DNA of 23,822 nucleotides from contig JAYMSP010002515.1 of the NCBI GenBank assembly GCA_036897095.1, positions 1 through 23,822 of the forward strand, read 5' to 3'. Below the pieces are notes generated by a model. That model worked only from the letters and a program-made list of their open reading frames with translations. It was not told the DNA's origin and made no database searches. Source of the stretch: Plantago elongata (Eukaryota > Streptophyta > Magnoliopsida > Lamiales > Plantaginaceae). The position numbers and the translations under genes were made by a program. The stretch's first letter is position 1, and every line of letters begins with the position of its first letter. This document shows positions 1 to 7,545 of this stretch, piece after piece.

Positions 1-777
1 CTCCGGTCCCAACTTGAGACCAGTTATAAATAAGAATAAACTTCACATTGTCATATTTCACTACTTTCTCCGATCCCGCCTTAAGTAAATATACCTCTTT
101 ATAGTAATAAATGACAAAATATTTAACATAGGAGAATTAGAGGCCGGTTATAGCAGCTCTTATGACTCTCTTATACAAAAAAGAAGCATGGATTAGATTG
201 GGAAGGAGTAGAACGGAGAGAATGGATTAAATTGGGAAGCTGGAGTAGAACAGAGAGAAAACGGAACGGGAGAGGAGAAAACGTAAGAAGAGAAGAAGAT
301 CAGATCGTGTCCTAATTAAATTGCAGGAAGGACATAATAGGAAATATGAAGTATAATAATCATTAGGATAATTATACAAAATCTAATAGAGACATGTGTT
401 GGTTGAGTGGTTAGGTAAGCCATGTAAGAGAGATGTGGTGCGAGATTGATTCTTGGTGTTTCTGGGACTTTTTCAATTTAATTTTGGAAAGTTAATTGAT
501 AATAATAAATTAAAAAAGTAAAAACAAAATTTAAAATAAAAAAATAAAATATAATTATGTGAGATTTAATAAATAAATATTTTTTTGAGGGTAAATATGT
601 ATTTTATTAATATTTATATTTTTATATTTTTGTATTTAAATATTTAAAAGGCGAAAGGGCGATCGTCTTATCGCCCAGGGCGGTTTGATATGGACCGTTA
701 GACTAAAGATCTAATGGTATATTTTATCAATTACCTGTTGTCTGGCAGGATGAAAGTCTGCCTAACCATAGAAGAGC
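1..777. other. AT-rich non-genic DNA
   Basis: No reading frame resembles a known protein. A purine-rich stretch holds a two-copy tandem repeat at 189-222 and 223-259 (units of 34 and 37 bp, each beginning TGGATTA and ending GAGAGAA). A small GC-rich foldback lies at about 658-678 (GGGCGATCG facing TCGCCC). A SINE-like box A is listed separately. The rest is AT-rich sequence without recognisable structure. Confidence 0.6.
395..465 (+). mobile_element. possible tRNA-derived SINE head (Pol III boxes)
   Basis: The sequence TGGTTGAGTGG at 400-410 fits the RNA polymerase III box A consensus TRGYNNARNGG at every position and resembles the D-arm of plant serine/leucine-type tRNAs. About 34 bases on, GATTGATTCT at 444-453 looks like a box B that has lost one base. 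This spacing is normal for tRNA-derived SINEs. No acceptor stem can be drawn, so it is not a tRNA gene. I could not define a 3' tail or a target-site duplication, so this could be chance similarity. Confidence 0.35.
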
Positions 778-779
778 CC

Positions 780-1760
780 AAATATCAAAAGATAAAACAT
801 TAACATTGATGCTTAAGATCATAATAGTGCCTTATAAATCTAGAACAATGTCTCTTAAAACCATAACAAAACATTTGCAAACAATTAATTCATAAATATT
901 TCATCAGAAGTTAAAAAAACCAATGTTGTTACTTAAAACTACATTAATAAATCTTAAAACTACAACATAACTGTAAAAAGCAATTACAGGTAACAAAAAT
1001 AAATAACAAACTAAAAATAATAACATTGAAGAATGAAATCATTATGACTCATCTTAAAACTATAATTATGCCCCTTAAACTATAATAAAGCTTGAACTTT
1101 CAACACAAGCCAAATAAGAACAATAATAATGTATAAATCAGCAACAATGCCTCTTAAGATTATGACATTGCCTCTTAATTAAAACAATAACAATGCATTT
1201 GTAAAAAAAAAGTTCTTAAATATTTCACGAGAAGCTAAAAACGCTAACATTGTTGCTTAAAACTACGATGATAGTTCATAAAAACCATAACATATGCGTT
1301 AAAATAATAACAGACAAAAACATTCAACAATAGTTATAAACATAAAGATGATGCTTAAATCTATAACAACAACCCGTAAAATCATAACAAAACACTAGAT
1401 AATATGATTGTGATTTTTATTGTATGATTTTCAGATCTGGAAACATCATATCATAAAATCGATGAAAAATAAAAAATAGAAGGTAAAATTCCACTCCCCA
1501 TTGTTTTTAACGAGAAAAAAGTGAAATAAATCCATATAACAAATATGCTTTAAACTATAACACTAGTTCTTAAATTTATAATAGTGCCTCTTAAAATCAT
1601 AACAAAACAGCTGATAACATATGCGCAAAATAATTTAATTTTTGATGTGCGAATTTCAGATTTGAAACCAGATATGGAAAAATCAGATCGAAAAATAAAA
1701 TAAAACGAAACTAAAAGGTCAAATTTCACTTTCAATTGAGATTTGAACGAAAAACCAACA
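780..1760. repeat. degenerate AT-rich repeat field
   Basis: The motif CTTAAAACYATAACAA recurs with variation, for example near 854, 950, 1050, 1254, 1350 and 1590. A larger unit is duplicated: 1381-1500 and 1596-1735 align with a spacing of about 215 bp (both start ATCATAACAAAACA, pass through TTTCAGAT, and end in an A-rich AATTCCAC/AATTTCAC segment). A second pair near 850-965 and 1190-1300 shares AAATATTTCA..AGAAG..TAAAAA. No coding potential is seen. It could be the subterminal region of a large DNA transposon, but no partner end is visible. Confidence 0.5.
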
Positions 1761-1789
1761 TGAATCGATATAATAGATGAAAAACTACA

Positions 1790-2219
1790 AAAACTACGAA
1801 GCTATTGAATTGATTCACCAGATTTTTGATGATTTGAAAAAATCGAGTGAGATCTCGTAGAAATCCGGCAAAATTGATAAAATTCGGCGGAGATGATTCT
1901 CTCAAACATCGTCGGTGGAGGCGGCGGCTCTCTGGTATGTCGCCGGAGTATATGGGGTGGGAGTGGAGAGGGAAAGAGGGATGGAGTGGAGGGAAATAGA
2001 GAAGGGGAGGAGAAGTAAGAATGTTTCTCTCACTTGGGTTTTGTAGAGAGTGAAATAGGGTTGAATGATATGTGGTATTTCTTTTAGATTGTTGTTTATT
2101 TGTAGAATTTATATAAAAGCTATTGATCGGTTTATTATGTTTCTGGCCGGTTCTTTATTATAATACCAAATTTTTCTGTTAAATAGGAACATCTTCCCTT
2201 TTACTATACTTACTCACTC
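1790..2219. other. gene-free region with GGCGG/GGAGG tract
   Basis: The stretch begins AT-rich, then turns into a GC- and purine-rich block at about 1900-2020 (GGAGGCGGCGGC, GAGTGGAGAGGG and similar). Nothing in it reads as a protein, RNA gene or recognisable transposon end. It might be the remnant of a promoter or 5' leader, but no gene follows. Confidence 0.4.
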
Positions 2220-2287
2220 TGAATTAGTGTAAATTCACCTCCTAATTCACGAACTAAAAAAATAGAAATAAAGGAAGACTCAAAATC
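2220..2287 (+). repeat. ~68-bp direct repeat, copy 1
   Basis: This segment (TGAATTAGT..TTCAC..CTAATTC.CGAACTA..AAATAAAGGAAGACTCAAAATC) recurs at 3929-3991 with few differences. Its last ten bases, ACTCAAAATC, are also the first ten bases of the foldback MITE at 2278. The second copy keeps those ten bases and then runs straight into the right-hand MULE. Confidence 0.7.
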
Positions 2288-2630
2288 AGTATATATCTCT
2301 CTACATCTTCATTCCCGAGTTCTTGAAAAATGACGACTAAATATATTTTAAAATATTACTAATTTATGCATTATATAGTAAGATATTACAAACTTATATT
2401 AATCTCTATTCCACCATTCGGTAGCTTTTTAACTGTTTACATATTGTCCCAAGCAATAGCAACAATCCAATAAACAGTTCAAAAAAGCTAATGAATGGAG
2501 ATATATATAAAATTAATTAATTCTTTTATAATTGTAAAGCATAAATTAATAATATTTTTAGAAATGTTTATTGGTTGTTATTCAAAAACTCGAAAATGAA
2601 AATGAAGAGAGATATATACTAATTTTGAGT
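2278..2630. mobile_element. foldback MITE (full-length hairpin)
   Basis: The whole ~353-bp element is one imperfect palindrome. The left end ACTCAAAATCAGTATATATC pairs with the right end GATATATACTAATTTTGAGT. Pairing continues inward through TCTTCATT../..AATGAAAATGAAGA, TAATTTATGC/GCATAAATTA, CATTCGGTAGC/GCTAATGAATG and AACTGTTTA/TAAACAGTT. This leaves a loop of roughly 25-30 bases near 2441-2470. Such elements move by a transposase supplied elsewhere and can yield hairpin RNAs. The target-site duplication is unclear (AGGAAG on the left, AGGAGA on the right), so the superfamily is not assigned. Confidence 0.75.
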
Positions 2631-2763
2631 AGGAGAATGGCACAATTAGTCCCGCCGAATAGGGCAAATGACTAATGTAGTACCACGTTTGATCGTCCTG
2701 TCATGAGTAATCCTATAATTTCATTTTTCATGACAATTTAAGGACTTCTGGGCCATTTGGCAC

Positions 2764-2781
2764 TCAGTCAACGTTGACTGA
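2764..2781. repeat. 18-bp perfect palindrome in MULE TIR
   Basis: TCAGTCAACGTTGACTGA is its own reverse complement and is conserved in the right-hand copy at 5095-5112. It contains two divergent TTGAC cores, the core of WRKY-factor W-boxes. Any protein binding is inference. Confidence 0.6.
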
Positions 2782-2987
2782 TGATGTGGAGTCGCAGTCA
2801 ACAGTGCCACGTCATATGCCAACTAATTAATGATAATAAAGAACTGTAAAATAAATTAAAATATAAAAAAATCAAATAAAATGTAAAATTTAGTAAAATT
2901 AAAAATTAAAAAATAAGTTAATAAACGTTGCCCTCAAATTCAAAAGTAAAATCCCTAATTGCCATTGTTGTCTCTTTAGAGCTTGAG

Positions 2988-3164
2988 ATGGCAACAATCG
3001 CACCATCCTCACTGGACAACAATTGCCGACCAGTCTACTTCGTCCAGAGCCCATCACACGACTCTCCCGATGGGAAAAGACCATTTCAGCACTTACTGGT
3101 AGCCCAATGGGCTCTCTGTCAATCTTTTTCCTGCTCGATGATGAAGAAGGGAGGTAAAAGGTGA
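2988..3164 (+). pseudogene. captured LEA-2/NHL-type glycoprotein gene fragment, copy 1
   Basis: From the ATG at 2988 the translation contains RPVYFVQSPSHDSPDGK (residues 14-30). This strongly resembles the conserved N-terminal cytoplasmic motif RPVYYVQSPSRDSHDGEK of plant late-embryogenesis-abundant hydroxyproline-rich glycoproteins of the NDR1/HIN1-like group. After PFQ (ends 3089) the family similarity moves to another frame: GSPMGSLS at 3098-3121 matches the family's LSPMGSPP segment. The fragment is thus broken by a frameshift or small indel. It ends about 60 residues in and lacks the transmembrane and LEA-2 domains. It lies inside the MULE TIRs, as expected for transduplication. No function is expected as a protein. 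The family call comes from recognising the motif, without a search. Confidence 0.6.
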
Positions 3165-3843
3165 ATTATTTTAGATTAATGTGGGTGAATTGTGCTACCA
3201 TTAGGTTGAATTACTATCCATGTAATTCACTGTTAGGTTTTATCTCAGTTAGCCTAGTTATTTGGGCTTAATCTCTAATCACAACTTAGCTGATCTAGAG
3301 AATTAAATTTGGATCTGTCCATTTTTTCGCGTCATATATTTGTGCAGAATTATTGCTTAATTCGGGTGAAATATGCTATATTTTGTTTGGATTATACCAT
3401 ACTTGTGATTCACAGTTTTGTTTTGGTTGATCTTAATTGTTATTTGAGCTTAATTAGTTATTGCAGCTTAGATTTACATTCTGGATTAGATTACTTGTGA
3501 ATTTGGTCTAAAACCATATTTGTCCCTTATTTTCATTTTTACTCTTTTTTAATTTCTTTTTTATTTCACTGAATTTTAAATTTTATTATTTGATTTTATT
3601 TTAAACTTTTTGAAATTTCAATTAATTTTACATTTATTTTATTATCTGTACATAGTTGGCATATGAAGGGCAATGTTGACCTGTAGACTGCGACTCCACA
3701 TCAACAGCTAATGTTAAATGGTGCAAAATGGCACAAAAGTTCATGACAAATGAAAGTATAGCACTATCCATGACAGGGCGATCAAATGTGGTATTGCATG
3801 AGCCATTTGTCCTATTTGGTGGGACCAATTATACCATTGTCCC

Positions 3844-3991
3844 AAATTTTAATTTTGATACTCTGTTCACAAATTCGACTAGGCGAATTAAAATTAAGTC
3901 TAATTCACCCCCAATTCAAAAGAACTCGTGAATTAGTTTCACCACCCTAATTCGCGAACTAGAAAAAAGAAATAAAGGAAGACTCAAAATC
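3844..3991. other. spacer between the two MULE copies
   Basis: This ~148-bp spacer separates the inverted elements. Its right half (3929-3991) repeats the sequence that lies upstream of the left copy, including a ten-base remnant of the foldback MITE end (3982-3991). The left half is AT-rich with several GAATTA/TAATTC motifs and no further recognisable content. Confidence 0.6.
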
Positions 3992-5224
3992 GGGAGAATG
4001 ACATAATTAGTCCTGCCGAATATGACAAATGGCTCACTCAGTACCACGTTTGATCGCCCTGACATGAATAGTACTATAATTTCATTTGTCATGACAATTA
4101 AAGGACTTTTGGACCATTTGGCACCCAATCAATGTTGACTGATGATGTGGAATCGCAGTCAATGGGTCAAAATTGCCACTTCGTATGCCAACTATTTACT
4201 AATAATAAAATACATTGAAAATTAAAAAAAAAACTTAAAATTCAGTGAAATAAAAAAAATAAAAAAAAAGTAAAAGTGAAAATAAGGGACCAATATGGTT
4301 TGAGACTAAATTCACAAGTAATCTAATCCAGAATTGAAATCAAAACTGCAATAAGTAATTGAGCTCAAATAACAAATGAGATCAACCAAAATAAAACTGT
4401 GAATCACAAATAAAACATAATTAAACCAAAGGATAGCATATTTCACCCAGATTAAGCACTAATTCAACACAAATATATGATGTTAAAAAATGAACAGATC
4501 CAAATCTATTTATGTAGATCAGGTAAGTTGTGATTAGAGATTAAGCCCAAATAACAAGGTTAACTGAGATCAAACATAACAATGAATTACATGGATAGTA
4601 ATTCAACCTAATGATAGTATAATTCAACCCACATTAATCTAAAATAATTCACCTTTTGCCTCCCCTCTTCATCATCGAGCAAACCTGATCCGCGATCGTT
4701 GTCCTTTCGCCTCCCTTATGTATCATTGAGCAGGAAAATGATTGACAGAGAGCCCATTGGGCTGCCAAGAACTACTGAAATGGTCTTTCCCCATCGGGAG
4801 AGTCGCGTAATGGGCTCTGGACGAAGTAGACTGGTCGACGATTGTTGTCCGGTGAGGATGGTGCTGTCGTTGCCATCTCAAGCTCTAAAGAGACAACAAT
4901 GGCAATTAGGGATGCACTTTTGAATTTCGGGGCAAAGTTTATTAACCCATTTTTAAATTTTTTATTTTACTGATTTTTACATTTTATTATTTAATATTTT
5001 TTGTATTTTAATTTATTTTACATTTTCTTTATTATCAGTAATTAGTTGGCATATGATGTTGCACTATAGACTTGTTGACTGCGACTTCACATTATCAGTC
5101 AACGTTGACTGAGTGCCAAATAGCCCAAAAGTCATTAAATTGCCATGAAAAATGAAATTATAGGACTATCCATGACAGTTTGCATGAGCCATTTGTCTTA
5201 TTCGGCGGGACAATTGTGCCATTC
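3992..5224 (-). mobile_element. Mutator-like (Pack-MULE) element, right copy (inverted)
   Basis: Read on the minus strand, this copy follows the left element from end to end: the same TIR, AT-rich flank, captured exon, GTGGGTTGAATT segment, AATTACATGGATAGTAATTC region and inner TIR. Its interior is inverted relative to the left copy, while its upstream flank (3929-3991) is a direct repeat of the left copy's flank. The right TIR lacks about 15 bases present in the left copy (the CCACGTTTGATC part). The true end may lie further right: GGGAAAAATACTCC, read on the minus strand from 5348, would also suit a MULE terminus and would include the short tandem repeats at 5233-5331. Confidence 0.6.
4772..4876 (-). 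pseudogene. captured LEA-2/NHL-type glycoprotein gene fragment, copy 2
   Basis: Minus-strand ATG at 4876-4874 opens a 34-codon frame ending in TAG at 4774-4772. It includes RRPVYFVQSPLRDSPDGE, closer to the family motif RRPVYYVQSPSRDSHDGE than copy 1 is. As in copy 1, the similarity continues in another frame just past the stop (a GSPMGSLS stretch). The frame disruption therefore predates the duplication of the element, or reflects the original capture. Copy 2 preserves the ancestral arginines that copy 1 has changed (NNRR versus NNCR, LRD versus SHD). Confidence 0.6.
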
Positions 5225-5232
5225 GTAAATAA

Positions 5233-5348
5233 CTTACATGACCAATTGTAATAGTATACATACATGACCAGGGTGGCAGTATAAAACATACATGGTCAAA
5301 TGGGCAGAGTGTTTAACATACATGACCAAATTAATGGAGTATTTTTCC
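5233..5348. repeat. short tandem repeats with ACATACATGACCAAAT core
   Basis: Four variants of the core occur at about 28-30 bp spacing: 5233-5246, 5257-5270, 5285-5301 (with GGTC for GACC) and 5315-5331. They directly follow the right MULE end. They may be its subterminal repeats or an independent minisatellite. Confidence 0.55.
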
Positions 5349-5350
5349 CA

Positions 5351-5830
5351 TGTTAATACATAAACATGTCATATCCGTTAAGTACGTTCTAGTGGCATGT
5401 TCCTAAACGAACTATAGCCAAAAGGCCATAAACAAGAAGAGGTCTGGGTCCGAGCCCATCTAGTGCACTTGTCTACCTCCCTCGAAAAGTATGAGAAACG
5501 ACCACTTCGACTAATTAAGAGAGGTTACGGTCCAAACGTAGCCCAGACCCAGATTGAGGGGTCTGGAACCTCATCTCATATGTAACATATATCCTGCTCC
5601 TCCCACTTATGTGTAGTTTCCACATGATCCATATATAATTGTGCCTTGACACTGATCCGGACTAAAAATCTCCCAGGACCCACTAGACTACAAAATGGCT
5701 CTCATTTGTGATGACAGGTTCAGACCAAGGGTTTAGACACTGGCTCGAACTGAGGCAAAAACGTAGCATTTCTATATCCCTTAGAAACTCATCTCAAAGC
5801 CCTAAAAAATCCAAAATACCCCTAAGAAGC
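5351..5830 (+). mobile_element. possible LTR remnant related to the Tat-type LTR
   Basis: The first 30 bases (TGTTAATACA, then ATGTC and ATCCGTTA) follow the start of the retrotransposon LTR at 6678 closely, including base spacing. Downstream composition is similar: GTCCGAGCCC, ATCCGGACTAA, and a segment of small CCCTAA/CCCCTAAG motifs comparable to ATGCCCTCAAATATCCTAC in the other LTR. No internal region, PBS or second LTR follows, so it would be a solo or truncated LTR of a related family. The right boundary is not defined. Confidence 0.4.
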
Positions 5831-6061
5831 CCAAGATGTTATGTACCAAGGTCGCATTGGTGGCGCAATCTCTAATGTACACTTGGCAATATCTAAATGG
5901 ATTTAGAGACAAAAACATTTTGGTAAAGATTATAAATATGCCGCACATTCCCATGATAAGGTATTACTGCACACTTATACACGAATACTATACAAGGAAG
6001 GTCCCAACCTCTTTACAAGTCTCAAGTTCGACACTCAGCAAATCAGGTTTATATTCCATGC

Positions 6062-6106
<45 letters not shown>

Positions 6107-6261
6107 ACAATATACGTACATGTCCTAGAATGTAGCATTAATGGAGACTTTACTTCCTTTGCTATTGAATTGTAACCATATAATTTTCCCTTTCAAAATC
6201 ATAATCCAACATAGTATATTAATTTTGACCATACAGTAATCTAATCCAAAATGATGTCATA
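5831..6261. other. non-genic DNA with microsatellite
   Basis: No protein-like frame is supported. A 99-codon frame at 5836-6135 is an accident: it ends in a proline and His-Thr run made by the poly-C and CA repeats. AAGTTCGACACT near 6027 is weakly like a Pol III box B, but no box A stands at the right distance. Confidence 0.5.
6064..6109. repeat. poly-C tract followed by (CA)9 microsatellite
   Basis: There are 29 consecutive C residues at 6064-6092, continuing into nine CA units at 6092-6109. A pure C run of this length is rare in plant DNA. It can form i-motif (C strand) or quadruplex (G strand) structures and its length is prone to sequencing error. Confidence 0.95.
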
Positions 6262-6677
6262 CACTCAGAACGACATAATGACATTTTTGGTCCTAACGTT
6301 TGGGCCAAATGGCGCATGCAGTACCACGTTCAGTTGCCCTATGAACCTTATTCTTATAGTTTTTAATCCATAGGCCTTTTTGCTGACATGGCACTCGGGT
6401 CAAAGATTTTGGCCATTTGTTGACCTCCTCCTCAAATGCCACCTCATTTCTGAAATTCAAGAATGAAAACTAATGCAAAAATTTAAAATTAAAAAAAATT
6501 AAATTAAAAAATTAAATGCAAAACAAATTAGACATAATTTAAGTTTATTTTTTGCATTTATTTTTATTATTTAAGTTTTTTTGAATTAAATACAAAAAAG
6601 AAATTATCTACAAAATGAATAATTGCAAAGTACTAAGAGACCTAAATAACAAGGTGATCATATTAAAAAATGGAGAC
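6262..6677 (+). mobile_element. third MULE-group fragment, cut by the gypsy LTR
   Basis: The left end (ACATAATGACATTTTTGGTC, ATGCAGTACCACGTTCAG, TGCCCTATGAA, TGACATGGCACTCGG) is a diverged version of the TIR at 3992. The order matches further in: CTAAATAACAAGGTGATC lies about 375 bp from the end, just as CTCAAATAACAAATGAGATC lies about 373 bp into the right MULE. The sequence stops at 6677, where the LTR starts. No partner end is found after the retrotransposon because its 3' side is lost. Confidence 0.5.
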
Positions 6678-7477
6678 TGTTAATACAGGGATATGTCCAA
6701 TCCGTTATTTGGACGTCTCGTAAATAGATTCTAAGACATCACGGTATTACAAGGACAAGGCCCCGTAAATCCGAGCCTACGACCATTCGAGGTCAAGCTT
6801 GGGCAAAACGTACGAGAATACCGTGATATGGATGCCCGGACCAAAACGTTACATCGAAGGGAACTAGGTCCGGACCACAGTCGCATATGAATACATCCGA
6901 ACATAAAGAGAACCAAGTGTGGTAAATCATAGCACGATCAGTTCCAGATGTTTAGATCCGGAATATTATCTCCGGATGTCTCCAGGAACAAGAAGACGAC
7001 AATGCCCTCAAATATCCTACAAAATGACTAATCTAGCTTTGAGGCCCAAAAGTTGTATGTGTTATAATAATCATAAGATCCATGGGCTTAATTAAGCTTA
7101 TTGGCCTATTCTTAGCCCAACACTTGGTACAATCCAACAGGTTCAACCCTAAATGGGAATTAATCTCTATAAATAGGGAGAACTTCTCAAGGTAAAAGGG
7201 ACAAGCTTACTTGATCTTCTCACTCCATTATATGCTTTAGACCTTTAATTTTACAGAGTCGATCTTAATCAATCTCGAGTAAAGTTTCTCATCCGGCTTG
7301 ATCCAAGGCAAGCCAGATCTAAAGGTTCCACCCCCCACCCCCTTTCCAGTCATATGTGCAAGATCGGATCTAGGACTTCGAGGTTCAAGGGTGGAGCTTG
7401 CATCATCCGAGGTCTGTCAAGTTCGAAGAGTTAATTTATTTTAGTAATATTTGAAGGTTGGGGCTTTTATCTCAACA
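6678..7477 (+). repeat. 5' LTR
   Basis: The 800-bp LTR starts TGTTAATACA and ends ..CTCAACA, i.e. with the canonical TG..CA, four bases before the primer-binding site. A TATA box lies at 7168-7175. A C-rich stretch at 7328-7346 falls in the presumed R/U5 part. With no second LTR in the window, insertion age cannot be estimated from LTR divergence. Confidence 0.75.
7168..7175 (+). promoter_or_regulatory. TATA box of the retrotransposon LTR
   Basis: CTATAAATAGG is a textbook plant TATA box, placed about 310 bp before the LTR end. Transcription would be expected to start roughly 30 bp downstream, near 7200. Confidence 0.7.
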
Positions 7478-7481
7478 TAAT

Positions 7482-7493
7482 TGGCGCCGTATG
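7482..7493 (+). other. primer-binding site (tRNA-Arg type)
   Basis: TGGCGCCGTATG follows the LTR end after a four-base gap. TGGCGCCG is the form used by many plant Tat-type gypsy elements, whose minus-strand synthesis is primed by a tRNA-Arg. The bases after TGGCGCCGT (ATGTGAATCG) differ from the usual CTGTGGGAA, which suggests decay. Confidence 0.75.
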
Positions 7494-7545
7494 TGAATCG
7501 AACAAAAAGTTAAGTCAATCGGATTAACTACTTCGTTCTGAAAGT

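Larger units (their letters stand above)
2632..3843 (+). mobile_element. Mutator-like (Pack-MULE) element, left copy
   Basis: The element has long terminal inverted repeats of about 200 bp. The left end (GGAGAATGGCACAATTAGTC, then CCACGTTTGATCG, AATTTCAT, GATGTGGAGTCGCAGTC, CATATGCCAACTA) recurs inverted at 3640-3843. Long TIRs, lack of a transposase and a captured host exon are typical of Pack-MULEs. The interior is AT-rich apart from the captured segment at 2988-3164. A near-identical copy lies inverted at 3992-5224, so together they form a large palindrome. A clean 9-bp target duplication could not be identified. Superfamily assignment therefore rests on TIR length and gene capture. Confidence 0.6.

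Noticed and set aside
61..100. Stowaway-like end (CTTTCTCCGATCCCGCC) near the window start
   Set aside because: No inverted partner end is found within a plausible distance, and the window begins too close to judge.
395..465. A tRNA gene
   Set aside because: Box A is perfect, but box B lacks a base and no acceptor or anticodon stem can be formed. It is kept only as a possible SINE remnant.
2899..3084. Minus-strand 61-codon frame inside the left MULE, and its plus-strand counterpart at 4699-4923 in the right MULE
   Set aside because: It is open in both copies only because they are duplicates. The opposite strand has the recognisable LEA-2/NHL motif.
5836..6135. 99-codon open frame
   Set aside because: It runs through the poly-C and CA repeats, has no family resemblance, and follows LTR-like DNA.
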